The notes: generated by a model from the letters alone, not told the origin. A stretch of 64,000 nucleotides of DNA from [Mycobacterium] stephanolepidis (GCF_002356335.1 NZ_AP018165.1:3720001-3784000), one strand, 5' to 3'; shown: positions 46,225 through 56,533, counted from the stretch's first letter. Made by a program: numbers and translations.

Positions 46225-47106
46225 CGTCCTCGTCGACTCGTACCGGACTTCCTTGCCCGTCAACGGGTCACGGAACGCCAAAGAGCGCGCCAGGAGTTGC
46301 AACGGATGCGTGAAGTCATCTGACGCCACCTCGTGCACGTCCGGATAGAGCGGGTCGTTGACGATCGGGATGCCCAGGCTGTTCAGATGGACCCGCAGCT
46401 GATGGGTCTGCCCGGTGCGCGGAGTCAGACGATATCTGCCCGTCGAACCATCGCGATCCGCCAGCTCGATATGGGTCTCGGCGTTCGCCGGACCCGGCTC
46501 CTCGACCGCCTGAAGGATGCTGCGCCGCTTGATGATCCTGCTCCGCAACGTGACCGGCAGAGCCAGCCCGGGATCGACGGGGGCCAAGGCCTCATAGATC
46601 TTGGCGACCTGCCGCTGCGCAAAGAGCGATTGATACGCGGACCGGACCTCGCGGCGCACCGTGAACAGCAGCACCCCCGCGGTGAGCCGGTCCAGGCGAT
46701 GTGCGGGTGCCAGTTCCGGCAGATCCAGCGTCCTGCGCAGACGTACCAGCGCTGTCTCGACGACATGCCGCCCGCGCGGCATCGTCGAGAGGAAGTGCGG
46801 CTTGTCGACCACCAGAACATTTTCGTCCCAGTGCAATATGTCGACTGCGAAGGGTACGGGCACTTCCACGACCACGTCGCGATACGTGTACACCACCGAT
46901 CCCGAACGCAGGCGCGTATCAGTGGTGATCGGCGCACCCGTGGCGTCGACAACCTCGCCACGGCTCACTTTGTCGGCGGCGTCCGAACCGAATCGGGATA
47001 CCAGCTCGTCAACCACTCGTCCGTCTTCTCGCAGGCGGATTCGCACCGGCCCCAAGCCGTCTCGCAGCGGTAGTGGCGGCTCTGGAGCCCTTCTTCTGGG
47101 GCTCAC
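46213..47106 (-). CDS. RluA family pseudouridine synthase
   Basis: A 297-residue synthase. The catalytic segment is APAHRLDRLTAGVLLFTVRR with the active-site Asp in HRLDRLT, and the C-terminal part has RYRLTPRTGQTHQLRVHLNS and LGIPIVNDPLYPD. It isomerises uridine in RNA; the target site is unknown. The start is the GTG at 47106, just behind a TAGGTT box. In M. tuberculosis phoY1 lies between this gene and glpD2, but it is absent here. Confidence 0.92.
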   Translation of the reverse strand: MSPRRRAPEPPLPLRDGLGPVRIRLREDGRVVDELVSRFGSDAADKVSRGEVVDATGAPITTDTRLRSGSVVYTYRDVVVEVPVPFAVDILHWDENVLVVDKPHFLSTMPRGRHVVETALVRLRRTLDLPELAPAHRLDRLTAGVLLFTVRREVRSAYQSLFAQRQVAKIYEALAPVDPGLALPVTLRSRIIKRRSILQAVEEPGPANAETHIELADRDGSTGRYRLTPRTGQTHQLRVHLNSLGIPIVNDPLYPDVHEVASDDFTHPLQLLARSLAFRDPLTGKEVRYESTRTLGQ

Positions 47107-47112
47107 CAGCGC

Positions 47113-47118
47113 AACCTA
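47113..47118 (-). promoter_or_regulatory. Candidate -10 box of the pseudouridine synthase gene (TAGGTT)
   Basis: On the minus strand TAGGTT ends 6 bases before the GTG start, with no ribosome binding site. It lies in the 19-bp gap after the glpD2 stop. Confidence 0.5.
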
Positions 47119-47125
47119 TCGCGTC

Positions 47126-48892
47126 TTACTTGGACGGCGACAATACGTCGGTCACCGGTTCGACGATGAACGACCGCGCCTCGGGTGCGGCCACCCGCAA
47201 CGCATCCGCCGACGCATCATCGGGCTGACGTTGCGAACGTACCTCCGCGTCGACCCGCGCACGGTAGGTATCCACCTCACGCACAATGTCTTCCGCGGAC
47301 CAGCCAAGCACCGGAGCCACCAGCTCGGCGACCTCCTGGGCGCAGTCGACACCACGATGCGGGTACTCGATGGCAATGCGCATACGCCGGGCGAGGATGT
47401 CCTCCAGGTGCAGGGCACCCTCGGCCGCCACCGCGTAGAGCGCCTCGACCTTCAAATACATCGGCGCCTTCGCGATCGGCTGCAACAGGCTGTGATCCGA
47501 TCCCGCACAGGCCAGCACCTCGCCGATCAGCGAACCGTATCGGTCCAACAGGTGCCGCACCCGGTAGGGATGCAGACCGTAGGTCTCCCCGACGTGTTCG
47601 GTCTGATTGATCAGCGCGAAGTATCCGTCGGCGCCCAGCAGCGGCACCTTTTCGGTGATCGAGGGCGCCACCCGCGCCGGCACGAATTCGCTTGCCATGT
47701 CAATGGCATCGGAGGCCATCACGCGATACGTCGTGTACTTGCCGCCGGCGATGGCCACCAGCCCCGGAGCGGCGACCGCCACGGCGTGCTCGCGGGAGAG
47801 TTTCGACGTGTCGTCATCCTCCCCGGCCAGCAGCGGCCGCAATCCCGCGTAGACGCCATCGATATCGTTGTGCGTCAACGGCGTTGCCAACACCGTGTTC
47901 ACCTTGTCCAGAATGTAGTCGATATCCACTTTGGTGGCTGCCGGGTGCGCCAGGTCGAGATTCCATTCGGTGTCGGTGGTCCCGATAATCCAGTGGTTAC
48001 CCCACGGGATGACGAACAGCACCGACTTTTCGGTCCGCAGGATGATCGCCACCTCGCTGACGATTCTGTCCCGTGGCACCACGATGTGCACACCCTTGGA
48101 AGCGGTCACCCGGAATCGGCCACGGGTACGCGATAGCGCCTGAATCTCGTCGGTCCATACCCCGGTGGCATTGACGACGACATGCCCGCGAACCTCGGTT
48201 TCGGCGCCGTTCTCGGTGTCCCGCACCACCACACCGGTGACGCGATCACCTTCACGCAGCAGCGAGACCACCTGAGTGGATGTCCTGACCACGGCCCCGT
48301 AATGCGCCGCCGTCCGGGCCACGTTCATGGTGTGCCGAGCGTCGTCGACCACGGTGTCGTAGTAGCGGATACCGCCGATGAGCGAGTTGCGCTTCAGTCC
48401 CGGCGCCAACCGCAGTGCGCCGGCACGGGTGAGATGTTTCTGGGCGGGAACAGATTTCGCGCCGCCCATCTGGTCATACAAAAAAATCCCGGCGGCAATG
48501 TAGGGACGTTCCCACCACCGATTCGTCAGCGGGAACAAAAACGGCAGCGGCTTGACCAGATGAGGCGCCAATGTCGAGAGCGACAACTCCCGCTCGCGCA
48601 ATGCCTCCTGAACCAAGCCGAATTCGAGCTGCTCGAGGTAGCGCAGGCCGCCGTGGAACATCTTCGAGGAGCGGCTGGACGTGCCGGCCGCGAAGTCACG
48701 CGCCTCGACCAACGCCACCTTCAGCCCGCGAGTAGCGGCATCCAGAGCCGACCCGGCGCCGACCACACCGCCGCCGATCACGATGACATCGAACTGCTCG
48801 GATCCCAGGCGCTCCCAGTTCAGCGAACGGGCCTGTGGTCCAAGGAACGTGTATGTGGGTCCACCCGCCGATGGGCTGGTTGCGTCACTCAC
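47126..48892 (-). CDS. glpD2: Glycerol-3-phosphate dehydrogenase GlpD2
   Basis: A 588-residue FAD enzyme. The dinucleotide fold is FDVIVIGGGVVGAGSALDAA, followed by EARDFAAGTSSRSSKMFHGG; later parts are VNATGVWTDE and DTEWNLDLAHPAATKVDIDY. It oxidises glycerol-3-phosphate to dihydroxyacetone phosphate and passes electrons to quinone at the membrane. A GGAAGGGAGCA stretch precedes the GTG, so unlike its neighbours it uses a normal leader. Confidence 0.95.
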   Translation of the reverse strand: MSDATSPSAGGPTYTFLGPQARSLNWERLGSEQFDVIVIGGGVVGAGSALDAATRGLKVALVEARDFAAGTSSRSSKMFHGGLRYLEQLEFGLVQEALRERELSLSTLAPHLVKPLPFLFPLTNRWWERPYIAAGIFLYDQMGGAKSVPAQKHLTRAGALRLAPGLKRNSLIGGIRYYDTVVDDARHTMNVARTAAHYGAVVRTSTQVVSLLREGDRVTGVVVRDTENGAETEVRGHVVVNATGVWTDEIQALSRTRGRFRVTASKGVHIVVPRDRIVSEVAIILRTEKSVLFVIPWGNHWIIGTTDTEWNLDLAHPAATKVDIDYILDKVNTVLATPLTHNDIDGVYAGLRPLLAGEDDDTSKLSREHAVAVAAPGLVAIAGGKYTTYRVMASDAIDMASEFVPARVAPSITEKVPLLGADGYFALINQTEHVGETYGLHPYRVRHLLDRYGSLIGEVLACAGSDHSLLQPIAKAPMYLKVEALYAVAAEGALHLEDILARRMRIAIEYPHRGVDCAQEVAELVAPVLGWSAEDIVREVDTYRARVDAEVRSQRQPDDASADALRVAAPEARSFIVEPVTDVLSPSK

Positions 48893-49007
48893 GACTGCTC
48901 CCTTCCACGCCCACTACCGGGCCCCGGAGTCCTTCCAGAAAGCCACGTTACCGGCCGGTAGCGCTCTCGTCTGTGATGTACACCGCTGTGGCGCATGTCG
49001 CCCGAGG

Positions 49008-50423
49008 TCAGTCCAGGTCATCGTGGGCGATCAGCTGGCGCGCCGCCTCCGTTACCGAGCCGGACAGTGACGGATACACCGACAAGGTCTGCGCCAGATC
49101 GTTCACCGACAGCAGGTTCTGCACTGCGATCGCGATGGGCAGGATCAGCTCGGAGGCATTCGAGGCCACCACGACACCGCCGATCACCACACCGGTGGCC
49201 GGACGACAGAAGATCTTCACGAAACCGCGCTTGAGGCCCGACATCTTGGCCCGCGGGTTGGTGTTCAAGGGCAGCGTGACCGTTCGCGCCGGAACCTCGC
49301 CGTTGTCGATGGCCGCCTGGGACACCCCCACCGCAGCGATCTCCGGGCGGGTAAACACGGCAGCGGCAACGGTTTTCAACCGGATGGGCTGTACCGCGTC
49401 GCCAAGCGCGTGATACATGGCGATGCGGCCCTGCATGGCGGCCACCGAGGCCAGCGGTAGCAGACCCGTGCAGTCGCCCGCGGCATAAATACCGGCCACT
49501 GAGGTGCGCGACACCCGGTCCACGGTCAGATAGCCACCGGAGCCGAGGCTGATCCCGACGCGCTCGAGTCCCAGACCCGCGGTGTTGGGAATCGACCCCA
49601 CGGTCATGAGCACATGGCTGCCGTCGACCGCCCGGCCGTCGGCCATCGCCACGCGGACTCCCGTCTCGGTCCGGGTCACCGCATCGGCCCGGGCATTTTT
49701 GATGAGCGTCACACCACGTTCGGCCAGCGTGTCCTCCAGGACCAGGGCGGCTTCCTCGTCCTCGTGCGGCAGCACGCGGTCCCGACTGGCCACGACTGTC
49801 ACCTGAACTCCCAGCTCGGTGTAGGCGTGGACGAACTCGGCACCCGTGACACCCGATCCGACCACGATGAGGTGTTCGGGCAATTCCTCAAGGTCGTAGA
49901 GCTGACGCCAGGTGAGGATCCGTTCCCCGTCGGGACGCGCATGGGACAGCACCCGCGGGCTGGCGCCGGTGGCGATGAGCACCACGTCGGCTTCCAGAAT
50001 GGTGCTGCTTCCGTCCGCGGCGGTGGCCTTGACCCGGTGATATGCCATTCCGACCACGTGATCGACCAGCTCGGCGCGTCCGGAGATCAGCCGCACACCG
50101 GCGTTGCGCAGCCGCGCGGCGATATCGGCCGATTGCTCGGCCGCAAGGCGCTTCACACGGCTGTGGATCTGCGGGAGCGAGATCTTGGCGTGCTCCACGT
50201 CGATGTCAAACCCCAGGTTGGGCGCGCGCCGCAGGTCGGTGCGCACACCGGTGGACGCGATGAACGTCTTGGACGGCACACAATCGAAGAGCACGCAGGC
50301 GCCACCGATCCCGTCCGAGTCGATCACCGTCACCTCGGTGGTGCTTCGCTCATGGGCCGCGGCCACGAGTGCCGCCTCGTATCCCGCTGGTCCTCCACCA
50401 ATGATCACGATGCGCGTCGCCAC
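49008..50423 (-). CDS. lpdA: Flavoprotein disulfide reductase-type quinone reductase LpdA
   Basis: A 471-residue FAD/NAD(P) flavoprotein. The N-terminal fold is RIVIIGGGPAGYEAALVAAA; the active segment reads GIGGACVLFDCVPSKTFIAS with both Cys of a C-x4-C pair. The NAD domain has LIVVGSGVTGAEF. The C-terminal end has YPSLSGSVTEAARQL rather than the HxHPTxSE motif of lipoamide dehydrogenases, so it is not a normal Lpd. M. tuberculosis LpdA is an NAD(P)H:quinone reductase and, as I recall, lacks one of the two Cys; here the pair is present. The start is the GTG at 50423 behind a leaderless-type box. Confidence 0.9.
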   Translation of the reverse strand: MATRIVIIGGGPAGYEAALVAAAHERSTTEVTVIDSDGIGGACVLFDCVPSKTFIASTGVRTDLRRAPNLGFDIDVEHAKISLPQIHSRVKRLAAEQSADIAARLRNAGVRLISGRAELVDHVVGMAYHRVKATAADGSSTILEADVVLIATGASPRVLSHARPDGERILTWRQLYDLEELPEHLIVVGSGVTGAEFVHAYTELGVQVTVVASRDRVLPHEDEEAALVLEDTLAERGVTLIKNARADAVTRTETGVRVAMADGRAVDGSHVLMTVGSIPNTAGLGLERVGISLGSGGYLTVDRVSRTSVAGIYAAGDCTGLLPLASVAAMQGRIAMYHALGDAVQPIRLKTVAAAVFTRPEIAAVGVSQAAIDNGEVPARTVTLPLNTNPRAKMSGLKRGFVKIFCRPATGVVIGGVVVASNASELILPIAIAVQNLLSVNDLAQTLSVYPSLSGSVTEAARQLIAHDDLD

Positions 50424-50430
50424 GGCATCA

Positions 50431-50436
50431 AACCTA
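50431..50436 (-). promoter_or_regulatory. Candidate -10 box of lpdA (TAGGTT)
   Basis: On the minus strand TAGGTT ends 7 bases before the lpdA GTG, with no ribosome binding site. It shares a short divergent region with the gene at 50528. Confidence 0.55.
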
Positions 50437-50514
50437 CAAGGACCGAACCGACCCGGCTTGCCACGATGGGGGAACTTGCCACCATCCCTGCCGTCATCTA
50501 CAACACAGGACCAC

Positions 50515-50520
50515 TAGGCT
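50515..50520 (+). promoter_or_regulatory. Candidate -10 box of the GGCT-like gene (TAGGCT)
   Basis: TAGGCT ends 7 bases before the GTG at 50528, with only C-rich sequence between and no ribosome binding site. It is a leaderless pattern. Confidence 0.6.
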
Positions 50521-50527
50521 TGCCCCC

Positions 50528-51004
50528 GTGCCGCTCTACGCCGCCTATGGCTCCAACATGCATCCCGAGCAGATGTTGCAGCGGGCGCCGCACTCCCCCA
50601 TGGCGGGCACCGGCTGGCTGCACGGTTGGCGGCTGACCTTCGGCGGCGAGGACATCGGCTGGGAGGGCGCGCTGGCTACCGTCGTCCAAGACCCTCACTC
50701 GAAGGTCTTCGTCGTGCTTTACGACATGACCGGTGCCGACGAGAAGAACCTTGATCGCTGGGAGGGTTCCGAACTCGGCATCCATACCAAGATTCGCTGT
50801 CGGATCGACCGCGAGTCCTCCGACACGACCATCGACCCGGTATTGGCCTGGCTCTACGTCGTCAATGCCTACGAGGGGGGACTCCCGTCCGCCCGATACC
50901 TGGGCGTGATGGCCGACGCCGCGGAAATCGCAGGCGCGCCAGAAGATTACGTGCACGGTTTACGCACCCGCGCCTCACGCAATATCGGCCCGGGAACCAG
51001 CTAG
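50528..51004 (+). CDS. Gamma-glutamylcyclotransferase-like protein
   Basis: A 158-residue protein. The N-terminal loop MPLYAAYGSNMHPEQMLQRA carries the YGSN motif of the GGCT fold, and LVLYDMTGADEKNLDRWEG-like FVVLYDMTGADEKNLDRWEG has the conserved acid region. These enzymes make 5-oxoproline from gamma-glutamyl compounds. It corresponds to Rv3304 (from memory). It is convergent with amiA1 and shares 4 bp with it. Confidence 0.85.
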   Translation: MPLYAAYGSNMHPEQMLQRAPHSPMAGTGWLHGWRLTFGGEDIGWEGALATVVQDPHSKVFVVLYDMTGADEKNLDRWEGSELGIHTKIRCRIDRESSDTTIDPVLAWLYVVNAYEGGLPSARYLGVMADAAEIAGAPEDYVHGLRTRASRNIGPGTS

Positions 51005-52185
51005 ACAGAACCCTGCGCGGCGCTTTGTTCGACGAGGTTCACCAGCGTCCGCACGCCGACGCCAAGAGCCCGTTCATCGATATCGAAGTTGGGTTGGTGG
51101 ATATCGAGCTGCGGCCCCGATCCTGACCACACCCCCAGCCGCGCCATCGCACCCGGCACCTCCTCCAAGTACCAGGAGAAGTCCTCGCCACCACCGGACT
51201 GCGTGGTCTCCGCGAGTGCGTCCAGCCCGATGTCCTCGATGGCCCGCACGAAAATATGCGTCGAGTCGGACTCATTGATGACGGGGGGAACACCACGCCG
51301 ATAGTTGAGGGTGTAGTCGATGCGCAGCGGAGCCAGCAACCCCTCGATCACATCCCGGACGGTGTCCTCCAGCGTGATCCACACATCGCGGCTGCCGGTG
51401 CGCACCGTGCCCGCCAGCGAGCCGATCTGTGGAATGGCGTTGGCCGCCTGCCCCGCGTTCACGGCACCCCACACCATGACGGTGCCGGCGCGCGGGTCGA
51501 TCCGGCGACTCAACATCCCCGGCAATCCGGTGATGACGGTGCCGAGCCCGTACACCAGGTCAGCCGTCAGGTGTGGCCGCGAGGTATGACCTCCGGGGGA
51601 ATGCAGCGTGACTTCGACGGTGTCCGCGGCTGAGGTGATGGCCCCCGCGCGGATTGCCACCTTGCCCACCTCCAGGCGCGGATCACAGTGCAGCGCAAAA
51701 ATTCTCGTCACACCGGCCATCGCCCCGGTTGCCACCACGTCGATGGCGCCGCCCGGCATGACCTCTTCGGCCGGCTGGAAGATGAGGCGCACGCCCGAGG
51801 GCAGGGACGGAGCCGAATTCAGGGCCATGGCCGCACCCAGCAGGATGGCGGTATGTGCGTCATGCCCGCAGGCATGCGCGACATTGGGCACCGTCGAGGA
51901 GTAGGGCGCGCCGGTGCGTTCCTGCATCGGGAGGGCATCCATATCCGCGCGCAATGCCACCCGCGGGCCGTCCTCGGGCCCGAAGTCGCAGGTGATTCCG
52001 GTGCCGCCGGGCAGCACCTTCGGGTTGAGTCCGACCTCGGCCAGCCGCGCTGCCACGTATTCGGTGGTGGCGTGCTCCTGGCGCGCCAGCTCGGGATGCG
52101 CGTGGATGTGGCGGCGCCACCCGATCAGCGTCTCGGAATTCTCCGCGAGCCATTGCTCCGCGACGGCGGAAAGAGATTCGCTCAC
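51001..52185 (-). CDS. amiA1: M20 family amidohydrolase AmiA1
   Basis: A 394-residue metallopeptidase of the M20D type. Metal-binding parts are RRHIHAHPELARQEHATTEY, NVAHACGHDAHTAILLGAA and IFQPAEEVMPGGAIDVVATG, and the C-terminal metal His is probably in LDIHQPNFDIDE. It removes acyl or amide groups from N-acyl amino acids or related compounds. It overlaps amiB1 by 4 bp, and both M20 genes stand in the M. tuberculosis order. Confidence 0.92.
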   Translation of the reverse strand: MSESLSAVAEQWLAENSETLIGWRRHIHAHPELARQEHATTEYVAARLAEVGLNPKVLPGGTGITCDFGPEDGPRVALRADMDALPMQERTGAPYSSTVPNVAHACGHDAHTAILLGAAMALNSAPSLPSGVRLIFQPAEEVMPGGAIDVVATGAMAGVTRIFALHCDPRLEVGKVAIRAGAITSAADTVEVTLHSPGGHTSRPHLTADLVYGLGTVITGLPGMLSRRIDPRAGTVMVWGAVNAGQAANAIPQIGSLAGTVRTGSRDVWITLEDTVRDVIEGLLAPLRIDYTLNYRRGVPPVINESDSTHIFVRAIEDIGLDALAETTQSGGGEDFSWYLEEVPGAMARLGVWSGSGPQLDIHQPNFDIDERALGVGVRTLVNLVEQSAAQGSV

Positions 52186-53387
52186 ACCGTCACCGTCCTG
52201 CGCGCCAGCCGATCCAGCACCCTGGAACGCTCTGTCTCATTCTCGGCAAGCCGTATCACGGTGCGCGCCAACATCTTCGCTCCTTCAACCACAGCCCGGT
52301 CAGCGCCAGGCTCCCTGGCCGCCTTTTCGAAATCGGGCTGATGAATGACCGCTCCGCCCGAGTCGATGCCGATGACCGGGTGGATACCGGGCAGCACTTG
52401 CGTCACGTTGCCCATATCGGTGCTGCCCAGGGGCACCGCGGCCTCGAACTCGGCGGGCACCGGCGTACGGCCGAAGGACTCCATCTCCTCGCGGACCACT
52501 CCCACCAGCCACGGGTCCGGCGTCAGCTCCAGGTACGGGGGCGACGACTCGACCAGTTCATGGCTGCATCCGGTGGCCACCGCACCGGCAGCGAAGCACG
52601 CGTACACCTTCTCCTCCAGTTCGCGCAGGGAGGACGATTCGACGGCGCGCATGGTGTACTGCATCGCCGCACGAGCCGGAATGATGTTGGCCGCCTCTCC
52701 CCCCTCGGTGACGATGCCATGGATCAGCTGTCCGGGTGACAGATGCTGACGCAGCAGACCGATCGAGACCTGAGCGACCGTCACCGCATCGGCGGCGTTG
52801 ATTCCCAGGTGCGGAGCGACCGCTGCGTGTGACTCCTTGCCGTGATAGGTGACCATCACGTCGGTCAGCGCGAGTGACCGCGCCCCCGCGATATCGATCG
52901 GTCCGGGGTGCAGCATCACCGCGGTCGCGATGTCGTCGAAAGCACCCGCCTCGAGTAGAAGTGCCTTGCCACCCCCGTATTCCTCTGCCGGAGTGCCGAT
53001 AACCACCACGGTGAGTCCGAGTGCGTCGGCGACCTCGGCGAGCCCCAGTCCGGTGCCCACCGCGGAGGCCGCGATGATGTTGTGCCCGCACGCATGACCG
53101 ATACCGGGCAGCGCGTCGTACTCGGCGCAAACACCGACGACCAGCGGACCATCCCCGAAGGTGGCACGGAATGCGGTGTCCAAACCGCCCTGACCGGTCA
53201 CGATCTCGAATCCGCGTTCGGCGAGCAGCCGCTGGGTTTTCAGCGCGCTGCGAACCTCGTGGAAGGCCAGCTCGGGTTCGCCGTGAATATCGTGCGATAA
53301 CGCCACCAGATCCGTTGCCGCGGCGTCCACGACCGTGCAAGCGGCCTGGGCATGCGCGGCGGACGACGCTCCGGTGCTCAAGGGCAT
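52182..53387 (-). CDS. amiB1: M20 family amidohydrolase AmiB1
   Basis: A 401-residue M20D-type metallopeptidase, related to AmiA1 and next to it. Motifs are LSHDIHGEPELAFHEVRSAL, PGIGHACGHNIIAASAVGTG and TPAEEYGGGKALLLEAGAFD; the end has SGGAVIHQPDFEKAA. Substrates may include N-acyl amino acids or p-aminobenzoyl-glutamate-like compounds (family inference). It is first in the amiB1-amiA1 pair, and diverges from punA. Confidence 0.92.
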   Translation of the reverse strand: MPLSTGASSAAHAQAACTVVDAAATDLVALSHDIHGEPELAFHEVRSALKTQRLLAERGFEIVTGQGGLDTAFRATFGDGPLVVGVCAEYDALPGIGHACGHNIIAASAVGTGLGLAEVADALGLTVVVIGTPAEEYGGGKALLLEAGAFDDIATAVMLHPGPIDIAGARSLALTDVMVTYHGKESHAAVAPHLGINAADAVTVAQVSIGLLRQHLSPGQLIHGIVTEGGEAANIIPARAAMQYTMRAVESSSLRELEEKVYACFAAGAVATGCSHELVESSPPYLELTPDPWLVGVVREEMESFGRTPVPAEFEAAVPLGSTDMGNVTQVLPGIHPVIGIDSGGAVIHQPDFEKAAREPGADRAVVEGAKMLARTVIRLAENETERSRVLDRLARRTVTV

Positions 53388-53409
53388 TAGATGAGTATCC
53401 CATCATGGT

Positions 53410-53415
53410 TAGGCT
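53410..53415 (+). promoter_or_regulatory. Candidate -10 box of punA (TAGGCT)
   Basis: TAGGCT ends 8 bases before the GTG at 53424, with no ribosome binding site; a near-leaderless pattern in a short divergent region with amiB1. Confidence 0.55.
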
Positions 53416-53423
53416 GCGTAGCT

Positions 53424-54263
53424 GTGACCGATGAGCCACTTGGGCGAAGAGGCAACAGCACCGACGAGGCTCCGGCCGATGCGGCGGCGCGCGCCGCTGC
53501 GGAGATCGCCGCGCGCACCGGCGTCGCGTCCCACCCCGTCGCGGTGGTTCTCGGGTCCGGCTGGGCTCCGGCGGCCGCGGCGCTCGGTGCCCCTGCCACC
53601 ACCATCCCGATGGCAGACCTACCCGGATTCAGCCCACCGAGCGCAGCCGGACACGGCGGTTCAGTGTTGTCGGTGCCTATTGGCGACAGCGGCGCGCGGA
53701 TGCTGGTCCTGCTGGGTCGGATTCACGCGTACGAGGGTCACGACCTGCGCCACGTTGTCCACCCGGTGCGCACCGCCTGTGCCGCCGGTGCGCGCGCCAT
53801 CGTGCTCACGAACGCCGCCGGAGGATTGCGCGACGAGTACACGGTGGGTCAGCCGGTGCTGATCAGCGACCATCTCAACCTCACGGCCCGCTCACCGTTG
53901 GTGGGTGCGCAGTTCGTCGACCTTGTCGATGCGTACGCACCACGATTACGGGCACTGGCCCGGGAAATCGATGGGAGCCTCGTCGAGGGGGTGTATGCGG
54001 GCCTTCCCGGCCCGCACTATGAGACCCCCGCGGAGATCCGCATGCTGCGCACGTTGGGGGCGGACCTGGTGGGCATGTCGACGGTGCACGAGACCATCGC
54101 CGCCCGCGCGGCCGGTGCCGAGGTGCTGGGGGTGTCCCTGGTGACCAACCTCGCGGCCGGCATGACGGGAGAGTCTCTCAACCATGACGAGGTACTGGCC
54201 GCCGGGCGCGCGTCGGCCACTCGGATGGGCCAACTTCTCAGCTCGGTGATTGGCCGGTTATGA
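53424..54263 (+). CDS. punA: Purine nucleoside phosphorylase
   Basis: A 279-residue trimeric-type (PNP/MTAP) phosphorylase. Signatures are [50 protein letters not shown] and the purine site [20 protein letters not shown], then LVTNLAAGM. It cleaves purine nucleosides with phosphate for salvage. The start is the GTG at 53424 close behind a TAGGCT box. It overlaps pmmB by 4 bp, which carries on nucleoside sugar-phosphate handling. Confidence 0.95.
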   Translation: MTDEPLGRRGNSTDEAPADAAARAAAEIAARTGVASHPVAVVLGSGWAPAAAALGAPATTIPMADLPGFSPPSAAGHGGSVLSVPIGDSGARMLVLLGRIHAYEGHDLRHVVHPVRTACAAGARAIVLTNAAGGLRDEYTVGQPVLISDHLNLTARSPLVGAQFVDLVDAYAPRLRALAREIDGSLVEGVYAGLPGPHYETPAEIRMLRTLGADLVGMSTVHETIAARAAGAEVLGVSLVTNLAAGMTGESLNHDEVLAAGRASATRMGQLLSSVIGRL

Positions 54264-55873
54264 CCGGAGCGGCGCAGACGATCCAGGACTGGATCGACCA
54301 TGACCCCGACCCCGAGACGGCAGCCGAGCTGCGTGCCTGCTCCGAGGAGGAGCTCGCGCAACGATTCTCGGAGCCATTGGAGTTCGGCACGGCAGGCCTG
54401 CGCGGCGCTGTCCGGGGCGGCCCGAACGGCATGAACCTGGCGGTGGTGTTGCGCACCACCTACGCACTGGCCAAGGTTCTCAAGGATCGGTGCCTCGGCG
54501 GCTCGACCGTCGTCGTGGGTCGCGACGCGCGACACGGATCCGAGCGATTCGCGCTGGGCGCGGCGGAAGTCCTTGCTGCCGAAGGGTTCAAGGTCGTACT
54601 GCTCCCCCGCCCGCTGCCCACTCCGGTGCTGGCGTTCGCGGTACGGCATCTGGACGCGGCAGCAGGCATCCAGATCACCGCATCCCACAACCCTCCCGCC
54701 GACAACGGCTACAAGGTGTACTGGTCGGGGGGAGCGCAAATCATCTCCCCGACCGATCGCGATATCGAATCAACAACAAAGGCAGCCCCTTTCGCTGATC
54801 AGATTCCCCGCACCCCCGTCACCCCCGCCGATGACACCTTGGTGGATGCCTACGTCCAACGTGCTGCCACGGTGCGCCGGGGCTCCGGCGGTGTCCGCAT
54901 CGCCCTCACCGCGTTGCATGGAGTCGGCGGTGCCACCGCCGTGGCCGTGCTGAATGCCGCGGGCATCACCGATATTCACGTGGTGGACGAGCAGTTCCAG
55001 CCGGATCCGGACTTTCCGACGGTGGCCTTTCCGAATCCCGAAGAGCCGGGGGCCGCTGACGCGGTGCTGGCCCGGGCCGCCGAGATCGATGCGGATCTGG
55101 CCATCGCGCTGGACCCGGACGCCGACCGGTGCGCCATCGGGATCCCCACCACGACCGGTTGGCGCATGCTGTCCGGCGATGAAACCGGTTGGCTGCTCGG
55201 TGATTACATCCTTTCGACGCAGCCACCATCGCCCACTCCTCCGGTGGTGGCCAGCACGGTGGTCTCTTCTCGCATGCTCGCGCGCATCGCGGCATCGCTC
55301 GGCGCGCGGCACGTGGAAACCCTCACCGGTTTCAAATGGCTTGTCCGGGCGGCAGATTTCGACCTGGTCTATGCGTATGAGGAAGCCATCGGGCATTGCG
55401 TGGACCCGGCGGCCGTGCGGGACAAGGACGGTATCTCCGCGGCGGTGCTCGCATGCGACCTCGTGACACATCTGCGTGAGCTCGGATCGAGTGTGGAGGA
55501 AAAGCTCGAGAACCTGGCGATCAGGCACGGTATCCATGTCACCTCGCAGGTCTCGCTGCGCATGGACTCCCTCGCCGACATCACAGCGATGATGACGCGC
55601 CTGCGGGGGAACCTGCCCACCGCGCTGTCCGGGTTCCCGATCACCGTCGAGGACCTACTGGAACGACGGGGTCAACAGCGCACCGACGCGGTGGTACTTT
55701 CCGGCGAGATCGGGGGGTCGTCCATCCGACTGGTGATCCGCCCCTCGGGAACCGAACCAAAGGTCAAGTGCTACATCGAGGTCCGCGAGCCCGTGATCAC
55801 CGATGCGACCGTCGCGCGGATCTGGGCGGGCGTGGTGGTCTCCGAGCTGGAGGCGTACGCCCGCAACATCTAG
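54260..55873 (+). CDS. pmmB: Phosphoglucomutase/phosphomannomutase-type protein PmmB
   Basis: A 537-residue alpha-D-phosphohexomutase. The phosphoserine loop is [20 protein letters not shown], the metal loop is [16 protein letters not shown], and the sugar loop has [12 protein letters not shown]. The long form and the place after a purine phosphorylase fit mutases acting on ribose/deoxyribose-1-phosphate as well as hexose phosphates (inference). It overlaps punA by 4 bp. It is convergent with upp, 11 bp away. Confidence 0.93.
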   Translation: MTGAAQTIQDWIDHDPDPETAAELRACSEEELAQRFSEPLEFGTAGLRGAVRGGPNGMNLAVVLRTTYALAKVLKDRCLGGSTVVVGRDARHGSERFALGAAEVLAAEGFKVVLLPRPLPTPVLAFAVRHLDAAAGIQITASHNPPADNGYKVYWSGGAQIISPTDRDIESTTKAAPFADQIPRTPVTPADDTLVDAYVQRAATVRRGSGGVRIALTALHGVGGATAVAVLNAAGITDIHVVDEQFQPDPDFPTVAFPNPEEPGAADAVLARAAEIDADLAIALDPDADRCAIGIPTTTGWRMLSGDETGWLLGDYILSTQPPSPTPPVVASTVVSSRMLARIAASLGARHVETLTGFKWLVRAADFDLVYAYEEAIGHCVDPAAVRDKDGISAAVLACDLVTHLRELGSSVEEKLENLAIRHGIHVTSQVSLRMDSLADITAMMTRLRGNLPTALSGFPITVEDLLERRGQQRTDAVVLSGEIGGSSIRLVIRPSGTEPKVKCYIEVREPVITDATVARIWAGVVVSELEAYARNI

Positions 55874-55884
55874 CTCGGCCCGAC

Positions 55885-56526
55885 TTATCTGGGACCGAAC
55901 TGACGATCGCCCGCATCGCCCAGGCCCGGCACGATGTACGCGGCGTCGTTAAGACCCTCGTCGATAGTGGCCGTGAACAATCGCGCGGATGTCGACGCGC
56001 CGTAGCGTGCGACACCCTCCCGGACCGCCTCCACCCCCTGCGGCGCCGCAACCACACACAACATCGTGATGTCGTTGGCACCGCGGGAGTGCAACAGATC
56101 GAGCGTATGGACCATCGAGCCGCCGGTGGCCAGCATCGGATCCAGGACGAACACCGGTTGTGTCGACAAGTCGGCCGGAAGAGATTCCAGATAGGGGGTG
56201 GGTTGCCAGGTCTGCTCGTCGCGCGCCATGCCGACGAACCCGACCCGCGCCTCGGGGATGAGGGCATGTGCCTGATCCACCATCCCCAACCCCGCCCGCA
56301 GAACCGGGACCAGCAACGGCGGATTGGCCAAACGGAACCCCGTCGTCACCGCCACCGGTGTGCGCACCGCGGAGGACTCCACCGGCGCCGAGCGGGTCGC
56401 CTCATAGACCAGCATCAGGGTCAGATCCCGCAGCGCAGCGCGGAAGGCCGCGTTGTCCGTGCCGGCGTCGCGAAGGGTGGTCAACCGGGCCGCGGCAAGC
56501 GGGTGCTCGACTACGTGCACATGCAT
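55885..56526 (-). CDS. upp: Uracil phosphoribosyltransferase
   Basis: A 213-residue PRTase. The PRPP loop is [20 protein letters not shown], the N-terminal segment has [20 protein letters not shown] and the uracil-binding end has [17 protein letters not shown]. It makes UMP from uracil in salvage, next to punA/pmmB. The start at 56526 follows a TAGGGT box. Confidence 0.96.
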   Translation of the reverse strand: MHVHVVEHPLAAARLTTLRDAGTDNAAFRAALRDLTLMLVYEATRSAPVESSAVRTPVAVTTGFRLANPPLLVPVLRAGLGMVDQAHALIPEARVGFVGMARDEQTWQPTPYLESLPADLSTQPVFVLDPMLATGGSMVHTLDLLHSRGANDITMLCVVAAPQGVEAVREGVARYGASTSARLFTATIDEGLNDAAYIVPGLGDAGDRQFGPR

Positions 56527-56533
56527 GCCCCAG

